DNA from: Necropsobacter rosorum
GTDB lineage: Bacteria > Pseudomonadota > Gammaproteobacteria > Enterobacterales > Pasteurellaceae
Reading direction: 5' to 3'
DNA: 64,000 nt
NCBI GenBank assembly: GCA_000751835.1
Contig: CCMQ01000006.1
Coordinates: 186,001 to 250,000, forward strand
Position numbers and translations under genes: made by a program
Part shown: piece by piece, positions 35,187 through 44,831 of the stretch
Layout of the letters: the number at the start of each line of letters is the position of its first letter
Position numbering within the stretch: the stretch's first letter is position 1
The notes under the pieces: generated by a model
Databases searched by the model: none
Told to the model about the DNA's origin: nothing
Seen by the model: only the letters and a program-made list of their open reading frames with translations

Positions 35187-36761
35187 TTATTCGCGAGCCA
35201 GCGTCAATACTTTGGAAAACAGCCGCTTAAATTCCAGCGGAACGGACTGACTGCCGCGTTTTTCGATTTCTGCCGATAAGGCAATGGCCAGATCCGGCTT
35301 GGATGTACGCTGAATGGCGCGTTGAATGATGCGGCTGACCGGATAGTTGTGCGCCGGCGAGGTCTGCCCGCGCGCCAGCCGGATAAATACCGATTCGAAT
35401 CCGGCATAATAGAAAAAATGTTCTATATCGCGTTTCGGCAATATGGTGATGCGGCTGTTGTCGTTGTCATCCTCCTCCAGCATACTGCGCGCCGATTCCG
35501 CGTATTTGCGCCCGGCTTCATCGCCGTCGGTCAGTACATACCATTCGATGCCCATGGCTTTCACATATTTCAGCAGCGGACGTAAACCGCACTGCGCAAA
35601 TTCCACGATACGAATGCCTTCCATCGCCAGATCGATCCCCATTAATGCGGCTAGTTCGGTTAAAATCCAGACTTCCGTTTCCCCTTCGACCAGCAGCCAC
35701 AGGCGGGAAAACAGCGCCAGACTGCGGTTATGGTGAATATGAAACGTCAGCCGGCGCAAATCCTCCCGTCCCAGGGTTTTGGATGTCAGCTGGAAAGCTT
35801 TGGTGCGATCCACCGCTCGGATCAGGCGGCAGATGGCGCGTAATTCCACCTGAGAAATCAGTTCCACGGAATTTGTCGTGGTAATCCGCTGCATCGGCAA
35901 ATAGCTGACCAGCTCCCAGGCAATGGCCACCATGCGCGGGTGCAGGCGCGATTCCGGCGCTTCAAATAAAATAATCGGGCGGATTAATTTACTGAGCGAG
36001 ATCTGCTCGGAGGTAATAAAAAGCGATGCCAGATAACGGAATAACTGTTTGTGTAATGCGTGGGTCTTATCCTGACGCAGTTTCAGACAAAGCGCCTTGG
36101 CGTCATTCCAAAGTGCGGTCACATCCTGCATTAAATCGGCGCTGTCATGACGCCGCAGAAAATAATACTGCAACAGTAAACCCACCGACTGAATTTCTTT
36201 GTTCAGCCGGGCGTCCTGCTGGCGGCCGTTTTGCGCCAAGAACGGCGGATTAAGCACAGTCGGCGTATGATGATTCAGGCGGGCGTCACGAAAACGGTAA
36301 ACCGGATGGCGGGCGATTAAGGATAAGGCGATGCGTTCGCAGTCCGGCAGCGGAATTTTTTTGCCTTCCTGATCCAAAAACGCATATTCCGTTACCACCC
36401 TATTGTCGTAAATGCCGCCGCTGACCTGAAAATAAAGCCGCGCGTAACCGTCGTCGTTGTGAACAAATAAGGGTTGATACGCAAGATTGGCGGGCGCCGA
36501 ACGCTCTGTGGTCTCATGTTCGCAGAAGGTAAACAGAATATTGATTTCGTTGGTTTGTTCATTTTTATCATCGGCGAGATAAAAATCCGTCGGCGTAAAG
36601 CGGTACAGTTTTTTTTCGGTATTAAAAATCAGACTGAGTGCCGCCAGCAAACTGGATTTGCCCCACGCATTTTCACCGATCAGCACCATATTCGGATACA
36701 GTCTGAAAGATAAGCGGTTGATTCCGCGAAATCCCATTATCTCCAATCGTCGTAAATACAT
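35187..36761 (-). CDS. ybjD: OLD-family ATP-dependent nuclease YbjD
   Basis: An AAA ATPase joined to a TOPRIM nuclease, 524 residues, close to E. coli YbjD (552). The N-terminus MYLRRLEIMGFRGINRLSFRL runs into Walker A GENAWGKSS. Later come ILFEAPESRLHP (Walker B-like) and the TOPRIM motif LLVEGETEVWIL with the acidic DGDEAGRKYA. OLD proteins cut DNA; class 2 OLD forms occur with UvrD/Gaj partners in Gabija defence. No such helicase is adjacent here, so this is a chromosomal class 1/YbjD type with unknown role. The start at 36761 has GAGGGG ahead. It is divergent from lysO, as ybjD lies near lysO in E. coli. Confidence 0.88.
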   Translation of the reverse strand: MYLRRLEIMGFRGINRLSFRLYPNMVLIGENAWGKSSLLAALSLIFNTEKKLYRFTPTDFYLADDKNEQTNEINILFTFCEHETTERSAPANLAYQPLFVHNDDGYARLYFQVSGGIYDNRVVTEYAFLDQEGKKIPLPDCERIALSLIARHPVYRFRDARLNHHTPTVLNPPFLAQNGRQQDARLNKEIQSVGLLLQYYFLRRHDSADLMQDVTALWNDAKALCLKLRQDKTHALHKQLFRYLASLFITSEQISLSKLIRPIILFEAPESRLHPRMVAIAWELVSYLPMQRITTTNSVELISQVELRAICRLIRAVDRTKAFQLTSKTLGREDLRRLTFHIHHNRSLALFSRLWLLVEGETEVWILTELAALMGIDLAMEGIRIVEFAQCGLRPLLKYVKAMGIEWYVLTDGDEAGRKYAESARSMLEEDDNDNSRITILPKRDIEHFFYYAGFESVFIRLARGQTSPAHNYPVSRIIQRAIQRTSKPDLAIALSAEIEKRGSQSVPLEFKRLFSKVLTLARE

Positions 36762-36855
36762 AATCCCCTCTTTGTGTTTCCTGCCACGGTAACGTAAAAT
36801 AACACACAATGATCAACAACCCCTAACACTTTCACGTTAAATAATATTATTCACT

Positions 36856-37764
36856 ATGTACGAAGGATTACTGATTGTCTTAGGCCCGATGTTTGCGGGT
36901 TACTGCATTAAAACCCATCACGCCGCACTGCTGCATCGCATTAATCAGATCGTGATGCTGCTGTTGTATATTATTTTATTCGTGATGGGATTTTCATTGG
37001 GGCAGCTGGATGATCTTGCCACCCAGTTGCCGCGGATTGCCTTATCCGCGCTGACCTTTGCGGTGATTATTCAAAGCTGCAATCTTGTCGGTCTGCTGGC
37101 TTACGACAAGCTTTTTCCCTGCCCGTTAAAGCACCGGCGTTCGGATATGCCGCCGCGCCGTCGCCTGTTGCTGGATAGTGTTATTCTTTGCTCGATGGTG
37201 TTGTTCGGTTTTCTGGCGGGCTTGTTGGGAAAGGCATGGATAGCGCTGCCTTTCGGCACCAGCACGTATATTTTGGTTGCGCTGATCTTTTTTGTCGGTA
37301 TTCAGCTGCGCAATAACGGCATTTCGCTGCGCGAGGTGTTGTTTAACCGGCGCGGGATTTATACCGGCGTCATTTTTATTATTACCTCGCTGCTGGGCGG
37401 CGTTATCTCGGCTTATGTTTTAAATCTGCCGCTCACTCAGGGACTGGCGATCGCCTCCGGTTTCGGCTGGTATTCTTTATCCAGCGTCATTATCAACGAC
37501 GCTTGGGGCGCCGTATTCGGCAGTATCGCTTTTTTCAACGATCTCTCACGGGAAATTCTCAGTCTCTTTATTATTCCGTTTTTTATGTTTAACCACCGCT
37601 CTACCGCCGTCGGGATTGCCGGTGCCACCGCGCTGGACTGCACACTGCCGATTATTCAGCGTGCCGGCGGCATTGAAGTGGTACCGCTGGCAATCAGCTT
37701 CGGTTTTATCACCAATATCGTACCGCCGGTTTTACTGGTGTTTTTTTCCTCGCTGCCGGTTTAA
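36856..37764 (+). CDS. lysO: Lysine exporter LysO (YbjE)
   Basis: An inner-membrane exporter of L-lysine and the antimetabolite thialysine in E. coli. The 302 residues have about eight helices and follow E. coli LysO closely: LILLLF-type ILVALIFFVGIQLRNNGISLREVLFNRRG, SGFGWYSLSSVIINDAWGAVFGSIAFFNDLSREI, then TALDCTLPIIQRAGGIEVVP. These residues include the conserved acidic pair implicated in transport. The ribosome site is poor (no clear GGAG). In E. coli it is ArgP-controlled; no ArgP site could be judged. Convergent with the dGTPase-like gene, 27 bp away. Confidence 0.92.
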   Translation: MYEGLLIVLGPMFAGYCIKTHHAALLHRINQIVMLLLYIILFVMGFSLGQLDDLATQLPRIALSALTFAVIIQSCNLVGLLAYDKLFPCPLKHRRSDMPPRRRLLLDSVILCSMVLFGFLAGLLGKAWIALPFGTSTYILVALIFFVGIQLRNNGISLREVLFNRRGIYTGVIFIITSLLGGVISAYVLNLPLTQGLAIASGFGWYSLSSVIINDAWGAVFGSIAFFNDLSREILSLFIIPFFMFNHRSTAVGIAGATALDCTLPIIQRAGGIEVVPLAISFGFITNIVPPVLLVFFSSLPV

Positions 37765-37791
37765 TTGATCGGCGCTCTTTCCTGTCCGTGC

Positions 37792-39138
37792 TTACAGCTG
37801 CTGATACACTTTCAGCGCATACGCATCGGACATACCGGCGATATAATCGCAGATCATTCTTTTTTTATAGTTATCCGCCGCATTCCGCCAGCGGTTTGCG
37901 GTATTGCGCGGCAACAGGCGCAGCGGGTCGCTTTCAAAAATCTGAAACAGTTCGGTCAGAATACGCTGGCCTTTATATTCGATCCGCTGGGTTTCCACAT
38001 CTCTGATCACATATTGCCAGACGAATTTTTTAAACACATTTAATACCGCGATCACCTCCGCCGGCAATTCGGCGTTATAGCGCAGCAAAGGCTCGGAAAA
38101 ATCCGCCGTGACTTTCCAGCGCACATGGGTAATAAAATAATTCACCAACGCGCCGATGGCATTTTTACGCTCATAATGGAAATCGGAAAACAGCTTTTGT
38201 GTAATCTCATCGATATGTTCTCTGATCCAACCGGATTGACAGCTTTTCAGCGCGTTCAACGCCTCCTGCCATTGGTGCCGGTTTACCACGCCGACCACAA
38301 TGGCATCTTCCAGATCATGCACACCGTAGGCAATATCGTCGGCCAGCTCCATAATGCTGCAATCCAGCGATTTATAACGGGTTTTCAAGATTTGCGCGGC
38401 ATTTTGGCGATTTTCCGTAAAGGCGCCGAATAAAGTGCGGTCGTTTTCGGACAAAGGTTCCAGCAGCCAGTGAAACATTTCAATATCATCGCGGAATAAC
38501 CCTTTGCCCGGCCGCCAGTCATCGATTTTGACATAGCGGGGATCGGTGTTTTCAACCGACGGCAGCTGGTCGTATTGCGGTGAGGAAACATCCAGAATCG
38601 TCGGGTATTTCACAATACCGAGCAGGGTGCGGCGGGTAAGGTTCATGCCGGCTGTCGGCGTATAAGGCTCCAGCCGGGTGAGCAAGCGGAAAGTCTGCCC
38701 GTTGCCTTCAAAACCGCCGTGGTGACGCATCATATAATTCAGCGCCACTTCGCCGCCGTGCCCGAACGGCGGGTGGCCGATATCGTGAGCAAAACACAGG
38801 CTTTCGATCAAATCATTGGTGGGCAACAATAATTTCAGCTGTTTTTGCAGCGCCGTTTTATCCGCTTCTGATGTAAATGCGCCGAAAGCATCGGCAAATT
38901 TCAGTTGCGAGACCAGACTGCTGCCGATTTGCGCCACTTCAAGGGAATGGGTCAGACGGGTGCGATAAAAATCATTTTCGCCCACCGCATGAATCTGGGT
39001 TTTTGCCTGCAAACAGCGAAACGCGGCACTGTGTAAAATACGCCCGCGATCGCGGCGAAAAGGCGGGCGGTGATCTTTTTCGCGCGGCTTGTCGGCCACA
39101 AAACGCGCCTGCCAAGCCGGATTAATGAGGTTTTTCAT
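37792..39138 (-). CDS. dGTP triphosphohydrolase-like HD protein
   Basis: A 448-residue HD-domain protein of the dGTPase-like family, shorter than E. coli Dgt (505) and of the type annotated as deoxyguanosinetriphosphate triphosphohydrolase-like. The metal site is visible: [15 protein letters not shown] (His), [16 protein letters not shown] (HD pair and His) and the later [14 protein letters not shown] (Asp). The N-terminus [20 protein letters not shown] is characteristic. Family enzymes split dNTPs to nucleoside and triphosphate and influence dNTP pools; some limit phages. Activity of this subgroup is often dNTP-activated. It lies 5 bp downstream of lrgB on the same strand, so a shared transcript is likely. 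Confidence 0.88.
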   Translation of the reverse strand: MKNLINPAWQARFVADKPREKDHRPPFRRDRGRILHSAAFRCLQAKTQIHAVGENDFYRTRLTHSLEVAQIGSSLVSQLKFADAFGAFTSEADKTALQKQLKLLLPTNDLIESLCFAHDIGHPPFGHGGEVALNYMMRHHGGFEGNGQTFRLLTRLEPYTPTAGMNLTRRTLLGIVKYPTILDVSSPQYDQLPSVENTDPRYVKIDDWRPGKGLFRDDIEMFHWLLEPLSENDRTLFGAFTENRQNAAQILKTRYKSLDCSIMELADDIAYGVHDLEDAIVVGVVNRHQWQEALNALKSCQSGWIREHIDEITQKLFSDFHYERKNAIGALVNYFITHVRWKVTADFSEPLLRYNAELPAEVIAVLNVFKKFVWQYVIRDVETQRIEYKGQRILTELFQIFESDPLRLLPRNTANRWRNAADNYKKRMICDYIAGMSDAYALKVYQQL

Positions 39139-39143
39139 GTTCG

Positions 39144-39830
39144 TTATGCCACAAAAAGATACATGACTTTAAAAATCAAAGGCGCCAGAATGGAACTGAT
39201 AATACCGCATAACACCAGAGAAATCGAGCTATAACCGCCGGCTTTCAGATCCAGCTCCATACAGCTGACCGTACCCAGCGCATGCGAGACGGAACCGACC
39301 GATAAACCGATAGCCTGCGAATGTTTCAAACCGATTTTCTTCAAGACCAGATAACCGAACATAGACCCCTGCAAACCGGCAATAATTACGCCGACGGCGG
39401 CCACGGACGGAATACCGCCGATATTTTCCGCCACCGCCATGGCTATCGGCGTGGTTACCGATTTAGGCAGAATGGTGGCGACGATTTCCGGTTTCGCTCC
39501 TAATAACCATGCCAGCAGCGCACCGCTTGCCATCGACAACAGCGACGCCGCGGTGGTGACGGTCAGAATAATTTTCCAGCGCTGACTAATCTGGCGCAGC
39601 TGTTCGTATAAAGGCAGCGCCAGCGCAACAACACTCACACCGAGCAGATTATTCAGCGGCATATTGCCCGTCATATAATCGTCATAGGGAATATCGGCGC
39701 TCAGCAATACCATAATCAGAATTAACACGGTTAAGACAAAACTGTTCAGCACAACGGACTTTAACACTTTGCTGATTTGCAGCGCGACCAAAAAGGCGAC
39801 AATGGTTAAAAGTGAATAAAGGTAGATCAT
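39144..39830 (-). CDS. lrgB: LrgB/YohK-family membrane protein
   Basis: A 228-residue inner-membrane protein of the CidB/LrgB family with about seven helices. Diagnostic segments are [30 protein letters not shown] and [20 protein letters not shown]. With LrgA it forms the CidAB/LrgAB-type pair first linked to murein hydrolase control. Plant and Bacillus relatives export small metabolites such as glycolate or pyruvate. Function here is not known. Its start overlaps the lrgA stop by four bases (ATGA), so they are translationally coupled. Confidence 0.9.
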   Translation of the reverse strand: MIYLYSLLTIVAFLVALQISKVLKSVVLNSFVLTVLILIMVLLSADIPYDDYMTGNMPLNNLLGVSVVALALPLYEQLRQISQRWKIILTVTTAASLLSMASGALLAWLLGAKPEIVATILPKSVTTPIAMAVAENIGGIPSVAAVGVIIAGLQGSMFGYLVLKKIGLKHSQAIGLSVGSVSHALGTVSCMELDLKAGGYSSISLVLCGIISSILAPLIFKVMYLFVA

Positions 39831-40240
39831 GCCTGCTCCTTGGCGCGCTTTTTCAGCACTTTTTTACGCAATCCGGTAAACGAACTTTGTGAAAACAAAT
39901 AATCGGACAGCAGCCCGACGACCACCAGCGTCACGCAGGTACTGACAATATTGGGAATCAGCAGCGCCTTGGCCTGACTGAGCAGCAAATCGGAATACTT
40001 AATCACCCCGACGCTCACCGGCACAAACAGCACCGCCATATAACGGATTAATAAACTGGCGCCGAAAAACACCCAGTTCATCCGAATGATCTTGGTCGCC
40101 AGACCGGTAAACAGCAGCAACAGCCCCCAGATACTGCCCGGCACGCCGACCGGGATAAAATGCGAAATCAACTCCCCTAAATAAAGCATCAGGTAAAGAA
40201 TCGCAAAGGATCGCAATAATTGAAATATTTTTTGCCCCAT
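39827..40240 (-). CDS. lrgA: LrgA/YohJ-family membrane protein
   Basis: A CidA/LrgA-family protein, 137 residues, with four helices. It begins [25 protein letters not shown] and contains the family signature [20 protein letters not shown] and [10 protein letters not shown]. CidA/LrgA proteins resemble small holins and work with CidB/LrgB. The start at 40240 is preferred over 40324 because the longer frame adds a non-homologous hydrophilic leader; a weak GATGAGAC precedes it. This lrgA-lrgB pair lies next to the nuclease gene, as do the homologues in H. influenzae. Confidence 0.88.
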   Translation of the reverse strand: MGQKIFQLLRSFAILYLMLYLGELISHFIPVGVPGSIWGLLLLFTGLATKIIRMNWVFFGASLLIRYMAVLFVPVSVGVIKYSDLLLSQAKALLIPNIVSTCVTLVVVGLLSDYLFSQSSFTGLRKKVLKKRAKEQA

Positions 40241-40358
40241 CGTCTCATCACTCAACTTTTCTGATAAAAAATATAGGATAATTTTACTCTTATTTTCTAG
40301 TTTTGTTATCGTTTTTCGGTACAATACTGCTGTTTCAGATCAAACTTATACCAATAAA

Positions 40359-40859
40359 ATGTTAAAAAAATACGTTTTTCTGCTCTCGGCGCTGATAATC
40401 GGTATCTTACCGGTTCATGCCGAACGCAGCTTAACCTGTCTGGCGGTGGCGATTTCCGACGGCGATACGTTTACCTGTCTGCTGCACAACAAAAAGCAAA
40501 TTAAAGTCCGCCTGCAGGAAATTGACGCGCCGGAGAAAAAACAGCCCTTTGGCACCCAGGCGCGCCGCACATTAGGCCGGCTGATCCATAAAAAGACCGT
40601 GCGTTTGTCCGTGTCCGGTTATGATCGCTATCAACGCGTCCTGGCAACCGTGTATGACTTGCAGGGCACCAATATTAATTTAAAAATGGTTCGGCTGGGC
40701 ATGGCGTGGGCTTATGCCCGCTATGTCCGCGACCCGGCTTATCACCGGGCGCAACAACAGGCACAGCGCCGGCGTATAGGATTATGGCAATCGCCCGCGC
40801 CGATTGCCCCGAGTCAATGGCGCAAAAGATTACATTCCTCATCCAGAAGAGAAACATAA
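40359..40859 (+). CDS. Secreted staphylococcal-nuclease-like endonuclease
   Basis: A 166-residue exported thermonuclease (SNase family). A signal peptide occupies about residues 1-21 (KKYVFLLSALIIGILPVHA). Catalytic residues follow in the family order: SDGDTF (Asp), VRLQEIDAPEKKQ (Arg and Asp/Glu) and YDRYQRVLATVY (Arg). It resembles H. influenzae HI1296. It would degrade DNA or RNA in the periplasm or outside the cell; interplay with DNA uptake is possible but not shown. The start of the cysteine desulfurase gene overlaps its stop codon (TAATG), giving one translated unit with the sulfur-transfer genes. There is no recognisable ribosome site; the sequence upstream is A-rich. Confidence 0.88.
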   Translation: MLKKYVFLLSALIIGILPVHAERSLTCLAVAISDGDTFTCLLHNKKQIKVRLQEIDAPEKKQPFGTQARRTLGRLIHKKTVRLSVSGYDRYQRVLATVYDLQGTNINLKMVRLGMAWAYARYVRDPAYHRAQQQAQRRRIGLWQSPAPIAPSQWRKRLHSSSRRET

Positions 40860-42064
40860 TGTTATTTGATTATCAGCAATTTCGCCGCCAGTTTCCGTAT
40901 TTTAATCAGCAAAATGCCGCCGTCTATCTGGACAGCGCGGCAACCGCGCTCAAACCGCAATGTCTGATTGAGGCAACGGTGGACTTTTATCAATCTTCCG
41001 GCTCCGTACACCGCAGCCAATATGATGAAAAACAGACCGCACTTTATGAGCAGGCCCGCCGCCGGGTAAAAAAACTGCTCAACGCCGAAAGCGAACAGGC
41101 CGTGATCTGGACTGCCGGTACCACGCAGGCGATCAATATCGTTGCAAACGGTTTACTGACGGAGTTATCGGCGCAAGACGAGATCATTATCAGTCAGGCG
41201 GATCACCACGCCAATTTCGTCACTTGGCATGAAATCGCGCGTAAAAGCGGCGCCAACATCATCGTGCTGCCCATCACCGACAACTGGCTGATTGACCCGC
41301 AAACCTTGCTTGATGCGCTGAATCCGCGCACCAAACTGGTGGCGTTAAATTTCGTTTCCAATGTCACGGGCAGCGAGCAACCGGTGGCACAGTTAATCCG
41401 CCTGATTCGCCGCCATTCCGAAGCGTTGGTTTTGCTGGATGCCGCACAGGCAATCAGCCATCGCGCCATTGATCTGCAAGCGCTGGATGCGGATTTTATC
41501 GCCTTTTCCGCCCATAAGCTCTACGGGCCGACCGGATTGGGCGTGCTGAGCGGAAAATTGTCCAGCCTGAACCGGCTGCAACCGTTGATCTTCGGCGGCA
41601 AAATGGTTGATCGGGTATCGGAATCGGCCATCAGTTTTGCCGATTTACCGTACCGCCTGGAGGCCGGCACGCCGAATATTGCGGCGGTTATCGGCTTTAA
41701 CGCGGTGTTGCAATGGCTGGAGAAATGGGATTTAACCGCCGCCGAACACTATACCCGGCAGTTAAGCGAACAGATAAAAGTGCGGTTAAAAAATTATCCG
41801 GATTGCCGCGTATTTGCATCGCCGCAGCCGAGTTCGGTAGTCAGTTTCGTCTTTGAACATATCGCCCTTTCCGATTTAACCACTCTGCTGGCGGAGCAGA
41901 ATATCGCCCTGCGCAGCGGACAACACTGCGCCCAGCCTTATCTGGCCCGGCTGGGACAAGCGGGAACCTTGCGCTTATCGCTGGCGCCTTATAACAGCGC
42001 GCAGGACATCGAGCTGTTTTTCACCGCATTGGATAAGGCGCTCAACTTACTGGAAAACGTATGA
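40859..42064 (+). CDS. csdA: Cysteine desulfurase, SufS/CsdA class
   Basis: A PLP enzyme that removes sulfur from cysteine as an enzyme persulfide; 401 residues. The PLP lysine lies in IAFSAHKLYGPTGLGVL and the active cysteine in LRSGQHCAQPYL (type II, SufS/CsdA group). AQADHHAN-type ISQADHHANFVTWH and LVALNFVSNVTG are also present. The true start at 40859 (MLFDYQQFRRQFPYF) overlaps the nuclease stop by one base; the longer frame from 40706 runs through the nuclease gene and is rejected. The next gene is a CsdE/SufE-type acceptor overlapping by four bases, so the pair resembles E. coli csdA-csdE. Which cellular sulfur route it serves is not shown. Confidence 0.9.
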   Translation: MLFDYQQFRRQFPYFNQQNAAVYLDSAATALKPQCLIEATVDFYQSSGSVHRSQYDEKQTALYEQARRRVKKLLNAESEQAVIWTAGTTQAINIVANGLLTELSAQDEIIISQADHHANFVTWHEIARKSGANIIVLPITDNWLIDPQTLLDALNPRTKLVALNFVSNVTGSEQPVAQLIRLIRRHSEALVLLDAAQAISHRAIDLQALDADFIAFSAHKLYGPTGLGVLSGKLSSLNRLQPLIFGGKMVDRVSESAISFADLPYRLEAGTPNIAAVIGFNAVLQWLEKWDLTAAEHYTRQLSEQIKVRLKNYPDCRVFASPQPSSVVSFVFEHIALSDLTTLLAEQNIALRSGQHCAQPYLARLGQAGTLRLSLAPYNSAQDIELFFTALDKALNLLENV

Positions 42065-42435
42065 AAGCACAATTCGGACAAGCGACCCATTGGGAAGAAC
42101 GCTATCGTTTAATTATGCAGGCGGGCAAAAATCTGCCCCGCCCCGAGCCGCAGCAACTGGCGCAAATGCAGCTGATTGCCGGCTGCGAGGCGAAGGTCTG
42201 GTTTCAATTCTGCCCGCAAAACGACCGCACTTTTACCTTTAACGCTTACAGCGAAGCAAGAATCCTCAACGGTCTGCTCTGGCTGTTAGTGCAGGAAATC
42301 AACGGCAAAAGCGCGCAGCAGTTGCAACATTTCGATGTCACCGCTTATTTCGCCGAACTGGGCATTGCGCAGCGCTTAAGCGCAACACGATTAAACGGGC
42401 TGAAACAGATCGAACAGATCCTGCATCGGTTATAA
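42061..42435 (+). CDS. csdE: SufE/CsdE-family sulfur acceptor
   Basis: A 124-residue SufE-fold protein that takes persulfide sulfur from the cysteine desulfurase encoded just upstream. The acceptor cysteine lies in LIAGCEAKVWFQF near residue 45, matching CsdE GCENRVW. WEERYRLIMQAGKNLPRP and GLSATRLNGL-like RLSATRLNGLKQI at the C-terminus are family features. It overlaps csdA by four bases (ATGA). A USS occurs within the gene. The order csdA-csdE with a nuclease upstream is also found in H. influenzae. Confidence 0.9.
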   Translation: MKAQFGQATHWEERYRLIMQAGKNLPRPEPQQLAQMQLIAGCEAKVWFQFCPQNDRTFTFNAYSEARILNGLLWLLVQEINGKSAQQLQHFDVTAYFAELGIAQRLSATRLNGLKQIEQILHRL

Positions 42436-42486
42436 TCTCCGTCGCAGGCGAGCGTTTATTCCGGCATGCGCCGCCGCATAAAAAAA

Positions 42487-42513
42487 GAGCTGATCCGTTC
42501 AACGGATCAGCTC
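42487..42513 (-). terminator. Terminator of the OmpA-like lipoprotein gene
   Basis: A perfect 13-bp stem GAGCTGATCCGTT / AACGGATCAGCTC with a single-base centre, followed on the minus strand by TTTTTTT. It lies 25 bp past the stop codon and between convergent genes. Confidence 0.88.
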
Positions 42514-42537
42514 CTGAAAATCAAGGTCTGTCTTGAA

Positions 42538-43356
42538 TTATTTCTGATAAAGCGGTGCCGGGCCGGTTTTTCCGCCCTGTACGCCGCTTTCGTATTGTTT
42601 CAGGGTGGTGCCGGAGGCCGAAACTTCCACACGACGGTTAGGACGCAGACAATCTCTTAACGCCTGACCGGATTCATTATTACAGGCTTTAATCTGCTGC
42701 GCTTTACCATAGCCGACGGCCATAATATCCGCATTAACGCCCTGCTGGATCAAACGCGCTTTGACGCGATCGGCACGACGCTGAGATAAATTCAGATTAT
42801 AAGCCTCCGAGCCCAGACGGTCGGTAAAGCCGGCCACTTTCACCTGTTTGGCATTCGAGGTTTTCAACTGCGCGGCAATATTATCCACCACCTCGGCACC
42901 TTTTACCGTTAATGTGTCTTTATCAAAGTCAAACAGGAAATCACCGCTTAAATTAAATGACGAATTGCCGTTACAGCCGTTCGGATACCAGAAGAAATTC
43001 TGCGCGTTCATGTTTTTATCGAACAGAATTTTATATTGACAGATTTTGTGTTCACCGTTTTCACGATAGTTGAATGCGTAATCCCACTCACGCACGCCGT
43101 ACAGGCCCTCGCTGAAATGTGGACGACCTAACAGATTATAAATCTGATCCTTATTCATACCGCGTTCAACCATACGTACGTTATCCCAGTTCGGCCAGGA
43201 TCCGAACTGACTGCCGTCATGATTAAACACCGATTGATCGATTTTCGGCCATACCAGATTATCGGACGTGCCTTCATCGGTGACTTTGCTCAAGTTACCG
43301 CACGCCGCTAAGCCGGCCGCCGCAACCGCAGATAATAAAAGATGTGATAATTTCAT
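42538..43356 (-). CDS. Lipoprotein with SmpA/OmlA-like and OmpA domains
   Basis: A 272-residue outer-membrane lipoprotein. The start at 43356 gives MKLSHLLLSAVAAAGLAACGN, a clear signal with lipobox LAAC. The first half contains an SmpA/OmlA-type region (VERGMNKDQIYNLLGRPHFSEG, VREWDYAFNYR), like BamE. The C-terminal third is an OmpA/MotB peptidoglycan-binding domain (LSGDFLFDFDKDTLTVKGAEVV, VAGFTDRLGSEAYNLNLSQRRADRVKARL, NRRVEV). The combination would tether the outer membrane to peptidoglycan. Homologues are common in Pasteurellaceae; I do not know a named function. It is transcribed alone with a strong terminator. The GTG-like longer frame to 43398 is not used. Confidence 0.88.
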   Translation of the reverse strand: MKLSHLLLSAVAAAGLAACGNLSKVTDEGTSDNLVWPKIDQSVFNHDGSQFGSWPNWDNVRMVERGMNKDQIYNLLGRPHFSEGLYGVREWDYAFNYRENGEHKICQYKILFDKNMNAQNFFWYPNGCNGNSSFNLSGDFLFDFDKDTLTVKGAEVVDNIAAQLKTSNAKQVKVAGFTDRLGSEAYNLNLSQRRADRVKARLIQQGVNADIMAVGYGKAQQIKACNNESGQALRDCLRPNRRVEVSASGTTLKQYESGVQGGKTGPAPLYQK

Positions 43357-43588
43357 TTGCGTTACCTTAAATTTTTGATTCCTTACTTTAATCGTCAACC
43401 ATAAAATGATGGTTTAAACCTTGACGCCGAAAACCGCCGGCCGCCGTATTGAATTACAGTTGTATAATAATGAAATCAGTGTTATTTCAGCGCCGTATGG
43501 TAATGGCAATTAAAATCGAAGTAAATTAAAAACGCAATAACTTACAAAAATTTACACGCTGTCGCACAACATCCCGGATGCTTTACAT

Positions 43589-44644
43589 TTACAGCAAAGT
43601 GCGCCGATCGCGCTGTAGCCAGTTAGTCAACACCGCCTCTGTGCTTTCTTCCGCCTGTTTTCCCAGCTTTTGCACCAGTGTTTTCTTCAACGCGTATTTT
43701 ACCGCAAGCACGGTTTTGTCTTTAACGGCCTGCAAAATCAAATCATCGCTGGTGATTATTTCATCCACCAGCTTTAACGCCAGCGCCTGTTGTCCGAACC
43801 AGTGTTCACCGGTGGCGATTTGCTCAATATCCACTTGCGGACGATGACGGCTCACGAAGGTTTTAAATAACTGATGGGTTTCTTCCAGTTCCTGCTGAAA
43901 TTTCTGCTTGCCTTTTTCGCTGTTTTCGCCCAGCACCGTCATGGTGCGTTTATATTCGCCGGCGGTCATTACGTCCACATCCACATCATGTTTTTTCAGC
44001 AAACGGTGAATATTCGGAATCTGCGCCACCACGCCGATAGAACCGATAATCGCAAACGGCGCCGCCGCGATGTTATCCGCCACGCAGGCCATCATATAAC
44101 CGCCGCTGGCAGCAACTTTATCCACCGCCACCGTCAGTTTGATGCCATGGGATTTCAATCTGGCAAGCTGCGATGCCGCCAAGCCGTAACCGTGTACCAC
44201 TCCGCCCGGGCTTTCCAGCCGCAGCAGCACTTCATCCTGTGCCTGCGCCACGGCGATAATCGCACTGATTTCCTCACGCAGCGCCGCGGTTTCCGTTGCG
44301 GCAATATCGCCTTTAAAACTCAGCACATAAAGGTGCGGTTTACGCGACGACGCATTGTCGCCCTGTTTGAGTTTTTCCTTTTCCGCTTTGGCTTTCGCCT
44401 TATCGGCTTTTTTACGCGCTTTTTCCGCCTGTTTCAGTGCGGCTTCGCTTAAATGGAAGTCACGCAGCTTAGTGCTGTTTTCCTCGTAGGCCTGCGATAA
44501 ATCGGTAATGACCAGCTCGCCTGCCGGATGAGCTTTTTTCTGTTTTAAGCCCAATATCATCGCCACGATCGCGGCGATAATCAATAAAACGGTCACGATT
44601 TCCAAAATAAATAATCCATAGCCCATCATCAATTCAGACCACAT
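43589..44644 (-). CDS. sohB: Inner-membrane S49 peptidase SohB
   Basis: A periplasm-facing serine peptidase of the SppA/SohB family, 351 residues (E. coli 349). An N-terminal membrane helix (about residues 10-32, LFILEIVTVLLIIAAIVAMIL) precedes a lysine-rich linker of heptads (AEKARKKADKAKAKAEKEK). The protease domain holds RLESPGGVVHGYGLAASQL and the nucleophile region AVDKVAASGGYMMACVAD, with Ser and Lys expected as the catalytic dyad. ATG 44644 has AAGGAA upstream. Physiological substrates are unknown; overproduction suppresses degP mutants in E. coli. Confidence 0.93.
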   Translation of the reverse strand: MWSELMMGYGLFILEIVTVLLIIAAIVAMILGLKQKKAHPAGELVITDLSQAYEENSTKLRDFHLSEAALKQAEKARKKADKAKAKAEKEKLKQGDNASSRKPHLYVLSFKGDIAATETAALREEISAIIAVAQAQDEVLLRLESPGGVVHGYGLAASQLARLKSHGIKLTVAVDKVAASGGYMMACVADNIAAAPFAIIGSIGVVAQIPNIHRLLKKHDVDVDVMTAGEYKRTMTVLGENSEKGKQKFQQELEETHQLFKTFVSRHRPQVDIEQIATGEHWFGQQALALKLVDEIITSDDLILQAVKDKTVLAVKYALKKTLVQKLGKQAEESTEAVLTNWLQRDRRTLL

Positions 44645-44831
44645 AATTTTTCCTTGCAATTAATCAAATATAAATCCGCGCTCATCATAACTTATCTGGT
44701 TTAAAGTGCAATTTTCCCGTTTTATTTTTTACTTATTATTAATAATCTTTTTACTTAAACGGGCTTTATTTATTAAAAATACATTTTATAATGACAATCA
44801 ATTCGCAGTTAATTCATTCAAAGGAACAATT

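Noticed and set aside
35187-36761. ybjD as part of a Gabija-type phage defence pair
   Set aside because: No UvrD-like helicase partner is adjacent. Synteny with lysO matches the housekeeping E. coli ybjD locus.
40706-40858. 51-codon extension of the cysteine desulfurase
   Set aside because: It runs through the nuclease gene in another frame. The conserved start MLFDYQQF is at 40859.
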